A model generated the notes under the pieces. The model did no database searches, was not told the DNA's origin, and saw only the letters and a list, made by a program, of their open reading frames with translations. From an uncultured Ruminococcus sp. (GTDB lineage Bacteria; Bacillota; Clostridia; Oscillospirales; Ruminococcaceae): 5,237 nucleotides of DNA. Positions 1-5,237 of this stretch are shown one piece after another. The position numbers and the translations under genes are program-made. Location of the stretch: NCBI GenBank assembly GCA_946404705.1, contig CAMJES010000176.1, positions 1 to 5,237 of the forward strand, in the 5' to 3' direction. Position 1 is the stretch's first letter. Every line of letters starts with the position of its first letter.

Positions 1-44
1 ATCATAGCCGGTGACTGGAGTTCAGACGTGTGCTCTTCCGATCT
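1..44. other. Illumina TruSeq adapter and index remnant (not biological)
   Basis: Positions 11..44 match the Illumina index-side (read 2) adapter, running from GTGACTGGAGTTCAGACGTG into TGCTCTTCCGATCT. Positions 3..10 (CATAGCCG) are the reverse complement of CGGCTATG, which I recognise from memory as an 8-base TruSeq HT i7 index, and positions 1..2 fit the adapter bases beyond the index. The block is the exact inverted copy of the right end of the window. It is sequencing-library DNA left in by incomplete trimming and should be removed before annotation. The genomic insert begins at about position 45. Confidence 0.97.
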
Positions 45-283
45 AGCCGGTTTCCCCTGCCGCAAAGGCAATGACAAGCATAGGAATTGCGGTAAAAACC
101 GCTTCCGACAAGTCTACGGGGCATATTGCGGAAATGCTCATTCAGGGAACAAATATGGGAATTATCGAGATAAACAAGGCTCTTAATTCCGCAAAGGAAG
201 TTTCAGGCAGCCTTAAAGACGAAACCAAGGAGCTGCTTTCAAAGGAGCAGAAATATCTCGACAGACTCAAAGCATATCTTTAA
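45..283 (+). CDS. C-terminal fragment of an unidentified helical protein
   Basis: A reading frame is open from codon 47..49 to a TAA at 281..283, giving about 78 residues. The only upstream stop in frame, at 44..46, uses an adapter base, so the real gene continues past the contig edge and this is a 3' fragment. An ATG at 71 has no convincing Shine-Dalgarno (AAAGG at 64..68 is only two bases away), so it is probably internal. The protein is charged and predicted helical: a segment reading HIAEMLIQGTNMGIIEINKAL (about residues 18..38 counted from the ATG at 71), a short linker, then an amphipathic helix ending in KYLDRLKAYL. No signal peptide or membrane segment is visible in this part. The pattern loosely recalls the last two helices of small four-helix-bundle, ferritin-like proteins of unknown function found in Clostridia, but I do not recognise the family firmly. 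It converges on the ATPase operon and shares its terminator, so it is a separate transcription unit and gives no functional hint. Confidence 0.65.
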
Positions 284-286
284 ACC

Positions 287-320
287 AAAAGAGGGTACGT
301 TTCAAAACATACCCTCTTTT
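287..320. terminator. Bidirectional intrinsic terminator between converging genes
   Basis: An 11-base perfect inverted repeat, AAAAGAGGGTA at 287..297 and TACCCTCTTTT at 310..320, is flanked by A-rich and T-rich runs, so either strand makes a hairpin followed by a U tract. It lies 3 bases after the plus-strand stop (283) and 2 bases after the subunit D stop on the minus strand (323). Read on the minus strand the stem extends through a U-G wobble (309/298) and three more pairs to a four-base loop, about 15 pairs in all. On the plus strand the same position is a C/A mismatch. The hairpin therefore looks stronger for the ATPase operon. Confidence 0.9.
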
Positions 321-322
321 AT

Positions 323-961
323 TTATCTCTTGAACTTATACTTTGAACGCTTACGCTGCTTCTGCGCCTTGATGACCTTCATTCTTGAGAATTCCTCTCG
401 TTCCTTTTCGTCAAGGCTTCCCGAGATATACTTGACGGTGCTTTCATATTTCGGGATAACGATATTCTGCAGCGCATTCGCTCTTGTCTGCGTCTTTCTG
501 ATAGAATTCGTAAGACGGTAGATGCTGTTTTCCACCTCGGCAAGCGTTACGGTCATTTCCTTTACCTTGACAAAGCTTATGTAAGCCTTGTCAACGTTGC
601 AGTCGGTATTCATAAAGCCGTAGTCAAGCGAAAGCTTTTGCTTTTCGACCGAAAGCTTTGGCAGTTCGCAGCCCATTACGCTGCGGTAGGAAACGCTAAC
701 GGTATTTTCGACAGGCATACCCTCGGCTATATTTTCCACAACGCCGTGCGTTATATTCGCCATCTGGAGCGCGGAATATGCCTCGATATAGGTAACGCCG
801 ATGCTTTCACGCAGTTCCTTTGCTTTGTCAACCATCTGCATAAGCTCACGGATAAGGATATTCCTTTTCTTGTCCAAAAGCTCATATCCGAGCCGTGCAA
901 GCGCAAGTGATTTCTGCATATTAAGCAGATTTCCTTTGGTCGGAAAAACCTGTTCAGCCAT
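323..961 (-). CDS. atpD: V/A-type ATPase subunit D (central stalk)
   Basis: This 212-residue protein is the coiled-coil shaft of the V/A-type rotary ATPase. It sits inside the A3B3 head and, with subunit F, couples ATP turnover to rotation of the membrane ring. Family hallmarks are visible. The N-terminal PTK motif (residues 7..9) opens a long helix (about 10..80) with LLDKKRNILIREL at 28..40. The C-terminal helix carries the conserved RANALQNIVIPKY (160..172), followed by the LDEKEREEFSRMK stretch (183..195) and a very basic tail. The length is typical of the family. The start is ATG at 961, supported by AGGAGG (970..975, minus strand) with an 8-base spacer. It follows subunit B by 33 bases and is the last gene before the terminator at 287..320, so the operon ends here. 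H and J genes, which follow D in Enterococcus, are absent. Confidence 0.96.
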   Translation of the reverse strand: MAEQVFPTKGNLLNMQKSLALARLGYELLDKKRNILIRELMQMVDKAKELRESIGVTYIEAYSALQMANITHGVVENIAEGMPVENTVSVSYRSVMGCELPKLSVEKQKLSLDYGFMNTDCNVDKAYISFVKVKEMTVTLAEVENSIYRLTNSIRKTQTRANALQNIVIPKYESTVKYISGSLDEKEREEFSRMKVIKAQKQRKRSKYKFKR

Positions 962-994
962 TTAAACCGCCTCCTTTCGTTTACGTTAAAGTGC

Positions 995-2389
995 TTATTG
1001 GAACATTTCCTCTGCTTTTTCGTTATACTTTTCTTCAAGCAGCTTTTCATCAACACGGTCAAGCGCCGACTTTGGCAGGAGTGAGAGCAGGTTCCAACCG
1101 AGGTCGAGCGTTTCTTCAATCGAACGGTTTTCGTCCTCGCCCTGAGAAACGAAGTATTTTTCAAACATACGTCCGAAGCGCATATACGACTTGTCAAGCT
1201 CGGAAAGCTCGTCTTCACCGATAACGGAAGCAAGCGCTCTTGCGTCGCTAACCTTTGCATAAGCTGCAAAAAGCTGGTTTGAAACGGCAGCGTGGTCGGC
1301 ACGGGTATATCCCTCACCTATTCCGTCCTTCATAAGACGGGAAAGTGACGGAAGCACCGAAATTGGCGGATAAACGCCCGACTGTTCAAGTCCTCTGTCG
1401 AGAACTATCTGACCCTCGGTGATATAGCCGGTAAGGTCGGGAACGGGGTGAGTGATATCATCGTTAGGCATCGTAAGTATCGGTATCTGAGTAATTGAGC
1501 CTTCCGAGCCGTTGATAACACCTGCACGTTCATATATTGAAGCAAGGTCGGAATATAGATATCCCGGATAACCTTTTCTTGCAGGGATCTCGCCCTTTGA
1601 AGAGGAGAACTCACGAACTGCTTCGGCATAGGAAGTCATATCCGTAAGAATAACAAGGATATGCATATTTTTTTCATACGCAAGATATTCCGCTGCCGTA
1701 AGAGCGCATCGAGGCGTAAGAATTCTCTCGATAATAGGGTCGTTGGAAAGATTGAGGAACATTACAACACGCTGGAGAACACCGCTTTCCTCAAAGCTTC
1801 TGCGGAAGTAATCGGCAACGTCATTTTTTACGCCCATTGCAGCGAAAACTACGGCGAAGCCCTGTCCGTTGTCCTCGGCAATTTTAGCCTGACGGACTAT
1901 CTGAACGGCAAGCTTGTTGTGTGAAAGTCCCGAGCCCGAGAAAATAGGAAGCTTTTGACCTCTGATAAGGGTCATAAGCGCATCAATTGAGGAAATACCC
2001 GTGTTGATATAGTTACGGGGATAGGTACGGGAAACGGGGTTCAGAGGGTGTCCGTTTATATCGGCAGTCTTCTCGGGGAAGATATCTCCGAGGCCATCTA
2101 TCGGCTTGCCTGCGCCGCTGAAAACTCTGCCGAGTATTTCTCCCGAGAGTGCCAGTTCCATAGGTTTTCCGATAAACTTAGTGCGTGTATTAGTCATTGA
2201 AAGGCCCTTGGTTCCCTCAAAGACCTGCAGAACAACTCTTCTGCCGGATATCTCAACAACTCGTCCGAGTCGCTGTGTTCCGTCGTCAAGGCGAATCTCA
2301 ACGACTTCGTCGAACGAAGCATTGTCAACATTGTCAAGAACAACAAGAGGGCCGTTAATTTCTTTCAATCCTACATATTGTAAGCCCAT
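995..2389 (-). CDS. atpB: V/A-type ATPase subunit B (non-catalytic nucleotide-binding)
   Basis: This 464-residue subunit alternates with A in the hexameric head. It is cytoplasmic and contributes to the catalytic interface without hydrolysing ATP itself. The N-terminal beta-barrel runs to about residue 75 (INGPLVVLDNVDN at 11..23). The place where A has a P-loop reads SGSGLSHNKL (151..160) and lacks the GKT triad, as expected for the non-catalytic B subunit. Other family motifs are ILVILTDMTSYAEAVRE (244..260), ARKGYPGYLYSDLASIYERAG (270..290) and SVLPSLSRLM (344..353). In that last motif R351 aligns by motif with the arginine finger known from Enterococcus NtpB. The length is normal. The ATG at 2389 lies one base after the stop of A. 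Its AGGAGG (2399..2404, 9-base spacer) sits inside the last codons of A, so translation of the two is probably coupled, which suits their equal copy number. The name atpB here is the V-type convention and is unrelated to F-type atpB. Confidence 0.98.
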   Translation of the reverse strand: MGLQYVGLKEINGPLVVLDNVDNASFDEVVEIRLDDGTQRLGRVVEISGRRVVLQVFEGTKGLSMTNTRTKFIGKPMELALSGEILGRVFSGAGKPIDGLGDIFPEKTADINGHPLNPVSRTYPRNYINTGISSIDALMTLIRGQKLPIFSGSGLSHNKLAVQIVRQAKIAEDNGQGFAVVFAAMGVKNDVADYFRRSFEESGVLQRVVMFLNLSNDPIIERILTPRCALTAAEYLAYEKNMHILVILTDMTSYAEAVREFSSSKGEIPARKGYPGYLYSDLASIYERAGVINGSEGSITQIPILTMPNDDITHPVPDLTGYITEGQIVLDRGLEQSGVYPPISVLPSLSRLMKDGIGEGYTRADHAAVSNQLFAAYAKVSDARALASVIGEDELSELDKSYMRFGRMFEKYFVSQGEDENRSIEETLDLGWNLLSLLPKSALDRVDEKLLEEKYNEKAEEMFQ

Positions 2390-2390
2390 A

Positions 2391-4148
2391 TCAAAGAACC
2401 TCCTGTATAAGTTTCTTTATTCCCTGCTCTATCTCGACATTCAGCAGGCGGAACATTTCCGGCTTGTCGTTCGGGATATCGTATTTTACCTTTATCACCT
2501 TTTCAAACAGTCCCGTTTCAAGCAGAGCCGCAGCGGTAACACCCGATGCAACAGCCTTTTTCGACTGCTCATAAAGACAAAGTATCGCTTTCATCATAAG
2601 GAACTGCTTTTCAAGCGGAACGTAGGTATCATCCTTATGATAAGCGTTCTGCTGCAAAAATCCGACGCGGACAACTCGCGCAATTTCGATAACAAGCTTC
2701 TGATCCTCGGGGAGAACGTCCGAACCGATAAGCTTTACTATTTCCATAAGCTTGTTTTCTTCGTGAAGTATCTTCGTTATTTCAAGTCTGCACTTCATAA
2801 ATTCGGGATTAACGTTTTCCTCGTAGTATTCGCTCAGGTCGTCCATATATTCGGAATAGCTGTCGTTCCAGTTTATCGCAGGATAGTGACGAGCGTATGC
2901 AAGTGCCTTATCGAGCGCCCAGAAGCAGCGAACAAAACGCTTTGTATTCTGCGTAACAGGCTCGGAGAAGTCCGAACCCTGCGGAGAAACCGCACCGATG
3001 ATAGTTACAGAACCCTCGGAATCGTTGAGGTTGCGTACATAGCCTGCGCGCTCATAGAACTCCGAAATTCTTGACGGAAGATATGCGGGGAAGCCTTCTT
3101 CGGCAGGCATTTCTTCAAGACGTCCGCTAATTTCACGGAGAGCCTCTGCCCAACGAGAGGTAGAGTCCGCCATGATAGCGATATGATAGCCCATATCACG
3201 ATAGTATTCGGCAAGCGTGATTCCCGTATAAATAGATGCTTCACGGGCTGCAACAGGCATATTTGAAGTATTTGCGATAAGAACGGTTCTGTCGGTGAGC
3301 GCTTTTCCCGTTCTCGGGTCGACAAGCTCGGAGAATTCCTCAAGAACCTGAGTCATCTCGTTTCCTCGCTCGCCGCAGCCGATATAAACAATGATATCGG
3401 CATCACACCACTTTGCAAGCTGGTGCTGTGTCATTGTCTTGCCCGTTCCGAAGCCGCCCGGAATTGCGGCTGTTCCGCCCTTTGCAATCGGAAGAACTGT
3501 GTCGATAACACGCTGTCCGGTAATCAGCGGTCTGCTTATAGGCAGACGGTTTGTGAACGGACGAGCTTGCTTGATAGGCCATTTCTGGCAAAGTGTAAGC
3601 TCAACTTCCGTGCCGTCGTCCTTTTTTATCTTGGCAACAACGTCATTAATTGTGTAATCGCCGTCCTCTGCGACCCATGTTACCTCGCCTTTTAAATACG
3701 GTGAAAGCATACATCTATGCTCAATGACAGGCGTTTCGGGGCAGACGGCATAGATATCGCCGCCCTTTAAGGTATCGCCTACCTTAGTTTTGAGTGTAAC
3801 GCTGTATTTTTTCTCTGTATCAAGAGAAGAAACAACGCTACCCTCTCCGATGAACGCACCGCTTATCTCTTCAAGCTTTTTCAGAGGGCGTTCGATACCG
3901 TCAAAAATATTTGAGATTATTCCGGGGCCGAGAACGGCGGACATAGGCATACCGCTGCCCGTTACAGGCTCGCCCGGCTTCAGTCCAGTCGTTGATTCAT
4001 ATACCTGAATGGTAGTTTCCTCGCTTGACATATTGATAACCTCGCCGACAAGCCTTTTCGCGCCGACATATACCATTTCAAGCATGGAAAAATCCGTTGT
4101 ATCCTTAACCTTTACAACAGGGCCGTTAATGGAAAAAACTGTATTCAA
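2391..4148 (-). CDS. atpA: V/A-type ATPase catalytic subunit A
   Basis: This 585-residue subunit is the site of ATP hydrolysis or synthesis, coupled to H+ or Na+ movement through the membrane sector. The N-terminal barrel starts at FSINGPVVKVKD (5..16). The bulge insertion that separates V/A-type A subunits from F1 beta spans roughly residues 110..190. The Walker A loop is GGFGTGKT (231..238, with K237 and T238). GERGNE (259..264) supplies the catalytic glutamate E260. IAIMADSTSRWAEALRE (323..339) is the Walker B region with D328. EEGFPAYLPSRISEFYERAG (350..369) and SEGSVT (377..382) follow, and a helical C-terminal domain runs to residue 585. The length is typical and no lesion is seen. The start is TTG (4146..4148): it places the protein at the family's usual N-terminus, and the next in-frame methionine (M22) would remove the first barrel strand. 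It follows E by 14 bases and precedes B by one. Ion specificity cannot be read from this subunit. Confidence 0.98.
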   Translation of the reverse strand: MNTVFSINGPVVKVKDTTDFSMLEMVYVGAKRLVGEVINMSSEETTIQVYESTTGLKPGEPVTGSGMPMSAVLGPGIISNIFDGIERPLKKLEEISGAFIGEGSVVSSLDTEKKYSVTLKTKVGDTLKGGDIYAVCPETPVIEHRCMLSPYLKGEVTWVAEDGDYTINDVVAKIKKDDGTEVELTLCQKWPIKQARPFTNRLPISRPLITGQRVIDTVLPIAKGGTAAIPGGFGTGKTMTQHQLAKWCDADIIVYIGCGERGNEMTQVLEEFSELVDPRTGKALTDRTVLIANTSNMPVAAREASIYTGITLAEYYRDMGYHIAIMADSTSRWAEALREISGRLEEMPAEEGFPAYLPSRISEFYERAGYVRNLNDSEGSVTIIGAVSPQGSDFSEPVTQNTKRFVRCFWALDKALAYARHYPAINWNDSYSEYMDDLSEYYEENVNPEFMKCRLEITKILHEENKLMEIVKLIGSDVLPEDQKLVIEIARVVRVGFLQQNAYHKDDTYVPLEKQFLMMKAILCLYEQSKKAVASGVTAAALLETGLFEKVIKVKYDIPNDKPEMFRLLNVEIEQGIKKLIQEVL

Positions 4149-4155
4149 ACCTTAT

Positions 4156-4160
4156 CCTCC
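4156..4160 (-). promoter_or_regulatory. Ribosome binding site deciding the TTG start of subunit A
   Basis: On the minus strand GGAGG (within GGGGAGG, 4156..4162) lies 7 bases before the TTG at 4148, immediately after the stop codon of subunit E (4163..4165). The good spacing supports TTG as the true initiation codon, and the closeness to the E stop suggests ribosomes can pass from E to A. Confidence 0.85.
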
Positions 4161-4162
4161 CC

Positions 4163-4750
4163 TTATTCCGCAAAGGCGTTGCTGCTTACGAACAGGCTTT
4201 TCTGCTCCTCGACTGCAAGATCAAAGGTCTTGTCGATGATAGTTCCGTTTTCCTTTGAATAAACGGAAAAACCGCCAAGCTTTATCGCGCTGTCGGGAAC
4301 GAATGTAACATTTTCAGCCTTGATAACTCTTTTGAGAACATCGGCAAGCCTGATATCCTCGGGAGAAAGGCGTATTTCCGCGCCGTTTCCGACATTCAGC
4401 ACAAGCAGCTTCTTTATAAGTGTATCCGCATAAGCATTGCTTCCGCGATATTCGGCAATTCTTTTTTCGACCGCCAAGAAAACCTTATCGGAAAGCTCCT
4501 CGCGGCAGCGCAGAACGCTCTTTTTCATTTCAAGCTCTGCCTTTGAGATATCACGGACATATTTATTTCCGTTTTTCTTCTTGTTAGAATTCAGATATTT
4601 GTCGGCAGCCTCCTCGGACTCCTCCTTGGCAGCGGAAAGAATACTTTTCTTAACGCTTTCAGCGTCATCAAGGATCGCCGAAACCTTTTCGTCGATCTCA
4701 TCATTGACGGCGCAGATGAATTTCTGCAGCTTCTCATTTTCTGTACCCAT
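4163..4750 (-). CDS. atpE: V/A-type ATPase subunit E (peripheral stalk)
   Basis: This 195-residue protein is a component of the peripheral stalk that holds the A3B3 head still against the rotating shaft. The N-terminal half (about 1..105) is a charged, heptad-like helix rich in E, K, D and A, as expected for the half that pairs with the small G/H stalk subunit. The C-terminal globular half carries the best family signature, KLGGFSVYSKENGTIIDKTF (157..176), followed by the usual short helix. The length is close to the usual 190 to 200. The ATG at 4750 has AGGAAGG (4761..4767, minus strand) 10 bases upstream. It lies 21 bases after subunit F and 14 before A. A subunit C gene is expected between E and F/A in the Enterococcus-type order but is absent here. 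The N-terminal half is weakly conserved in this family, so identification rests on the C-terminal motif and context. Confidence 0.94.
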   Translation of the reverse strand: MGTENEKLQKFICAVNDEIDEKVSAILDDAESVKKSILSAAKEESEEAADKYLNSNKKKNGNKYVRDISKAELEMKKSVLRCREELSDKVFLAVEKRIAEYRGSNAYADTLIKKLLVLNVGNGAEIRLSPEDIRLADVLKRVIKAENVTFVPDSAIKLGGFSVYSKENGTIIDKTFDLAVEEQKSLFVSSNAFAE

Positions 4751-4771
4751 ATTTATATATCCTTCCTCAAA

Positions 4772-5080
4772 TCAAAGCTTCAATCCGATCGCGGATTCAA
4801 TATATTTCGATATATTCTCGGTAACATTAGATGTGGCGTGTCGGTCGGGAACTTCAACAATAAGCGGTGATTTACGATTGAGCTTCAAGTCATATACAAG
4901 CTCCTCACAAAGCCGCACAAGCTTCTCCGTCATAAGTATAACAGCAATATCCTTGTTGTCCATTGCTCCGAGAAGCGCCTTTTTGACCTCGGCAGCGTCA
5001 TGAACGACTACTCCCTCAATTCCTGCAAGACGCATTCCCATCTGAGTATCAACATTATCGCTTATAAGATACAGACGCAT
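4772..5080 (-). CDS. atpF: V/A-type ATPase subunit F (central stalk)
   Basis: This 102-residue small Rossmann-like protein binds subunit D in the central rotor (it is called NtpG in Enterococcus). The first strand is MRLYLISD (1..8), followed by a helix and the residues GMRLAGIEGVVV (15..26). The family's TEK triplet lies at 51..53 after a hydrophobic strand (DIAVILM, 44..50). PLIVEVPDR (72..80) is the conserved late strand, and the terminal helix ISKYIESAIGLKL (90..102) is typical. I chose ATG at 5080 because it has AGGAGG at 5090..5095 with a 9-base spacer and begins right at the first strand. A TTG at 5104 would add eight residues but has no such site and would put the AGGAGG inside the gene. 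It follows K by 30 bases and precedes E by 21, while many better-known operons place F after E and C. Confidence 0.94.
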   Translation of the reverse strand: MRLYLISDNVDTQMGMRLAGIEGVVVHDAAEVKKALLGAMDNKDIAVILMTEKLVRLCEELVYDLKLNRKSPLIVEVPDRHATSNVTENISKYIESAIGLKL

Positions 5081-5089
5081 ACCGAACGT

Positions 5090-5095
5090 CCTCCT
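5090..5095 (-). promoter_or_regulatory. Ribosome binding site deciding the ATG start of subunit F
   Basis: A full AGGAGG (extended AAAGGAGG) on the minus strand is 9 bases before the ATG at 5080. It lies downstream of the alternative TTG at 5104, so the longer frame is very unlikely to be used. Confidence 0.88.
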
Positions 5096-5110
5096 TTCCG
5101 CCAAGAAAAC

Positions 5111-5192
5111 TCAGATAAAGAGCATAAGAAGCGCAACAACGAAGCCGTAAAGCGCACAAGCTTCACCAAGAGCTGCAAAGATAAGTGCATTT
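5111..5192 (-). CDS. atpK: V/A-type ATPase proteolipid subunit K, C-terminal 26 residues
   Basis: Reading the minus strand from the adapter junction gives NALIFAALGEACALYGFVVA followed by LLMLFI and a TGA at 5111..5113. This is the last transmembrane helix of the membrane-ring proteolipid. The glutamate in ALGEACALYG, 16 residues from the end, fits the essential ion-binding carboxylate of this family (E139 of the 156-residue Enterococcus NtpK lies 17 from its end). The gene is cut by the contig edge at 5192, so at least 80 percent of it is missing. The other ion ligands, which would separate Na+ from H+ specificity, are not available. It lies upstream of F in the same operon with 30 bases between. 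The identification combines the motif with position and is strong despite the short length. Confidence 0.88.
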
Positions 5193-5237
5193 AGATCGGA
5201 AGAGCACACGTCTGAACTCCAGTCACCGGCTATGATA
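5193..5237. other. Illumina TruSeq adapter and index remnant (not biological)
   Basis: Positions 5193..5226 are the standard adapter read-through sequence beginning AGATCGGAAGAGCACACG and ending in CTCCAGTCAC. Positions 5227..5234 (CGGCTATG) look like an 8-base TruSeq HT i7 index, and 5235..5236 (AT) fit the following adapter bases. The last base (A, where C is expected) does not fit and may be an error. Positions 5193..5236 are the inverted copy of 1..44. This is library DNA that truncates the subunit K gene. Confidence 0.97.

Noticed and set aside
751..1317. Minus-strand open frame of 188 codons bridging B and D
   Set aside because: It overlaps two well-supported genes in another frame, and its composition (rich in R, S, L and C) is typical of a shadow.
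995..2389. Loss of the P-loop in subunit B as a possible inactivating mutation
   Set aside because: B subunits of V/A-type ATPases normally lack a canonical Walker A motif. The rest of the protein, including the likely arginine finger, is intact.
2106..3074. Long plus-strand open frame of 322 codons
   Set aside because: It lies antisense across the ends of A and B, both of which have clear family motifs. It has no recognisable domain or convincing ribosome binding site, so it is a shadow frame.
995..4148. An F-type ATP synthase alpha/beta pair
   Set aside because: The A subunit has the bulge insertion and is 585 residues long, and D, E, F and K are V/A-type with no F-type gamma, delta or epsilon genes.
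4437..5003. Plus-strand open frame of 188 codons opposite E and F
   Set aside because: It is a serine- and phenylalanine-rich antisense frame produced by the charged codons of E, and it has no family resemblance.
5105..5192. Upstream promoter or leader region of the operon
   Set aside because: This stretch encodes the last helix of subunit K almost up to its stop, so the operon promoter lies beyond the contig.
1..5237. Terminal inverted repeats of 44 bases flanking the whole window, as in a transposon or linear element
   Set aside because: The repeats are Illumina adapter plus index sequence, and the genes between them are ordinary ATPase genes with no transposase.

Overview
This window is a short assembled contig. 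It carries most of a bacterial V/A-type (rotary) ATPase operon on the minus strand, the 3' end of an unidentified gene on the plus strand, and unremoved Illumina adapter at both extremes. Only about 45..5192 is biological sequence. The ends (1..44 and 5193..5237) are inverted copies of the TruSeq index-side adapter plus what looks like an i7 index, so both terminal genes are cut by the contig edge rather than by evolution.

The organism is most likely an anaerobic Firmicute of the class Clostridia, perhaps a gut or rumen Ruminococcaceae/Oscillospiraceae relative. This is inferred from strong AGGAGG-type ribosome binding sites, moderate GC, a V/A-type ATPase in a tightly packed operon, and the protein sequences. 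The adapters and small contig suggest a draft or metagenomic assembly. I cannot name a species.

Layout, read along the minus strand from right to left: the C-terminus of proteolipid subunit K (5192..5111), then F (5080..4772), E (4750..4163), catalytic A (4148..2391), nucleotide-binding B (2389..995) and central-stalk D (961..323). The gaps are 1 to 33 bases, each start has a good Shine-Dalgarno, and there is no internal promoter or terminator that I can see, so this is one transcription unit whose promoter lies beyond the contig. It ends in a strong hairpin (287..320) just after the D stop. That hairpin also serves the converging plus-strand gene (45..283).

Together these genes encode the A3B3 catalytic head (A, B), the central rotor shaft (D, F), a peripheral stalk component (E) and part of the membrane ring (K). 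Subunits I, C and the second stalk subunit (G/H) are not in the window. C is not between E and A, where the well-known Enterococcus and Thermus operons have it. I found no new biological system. The points worth attention are the adapter contamination, the gene order, a TTG start for subunit A, the start choice for subunit F, and the asymmetric bidirectional terminator.
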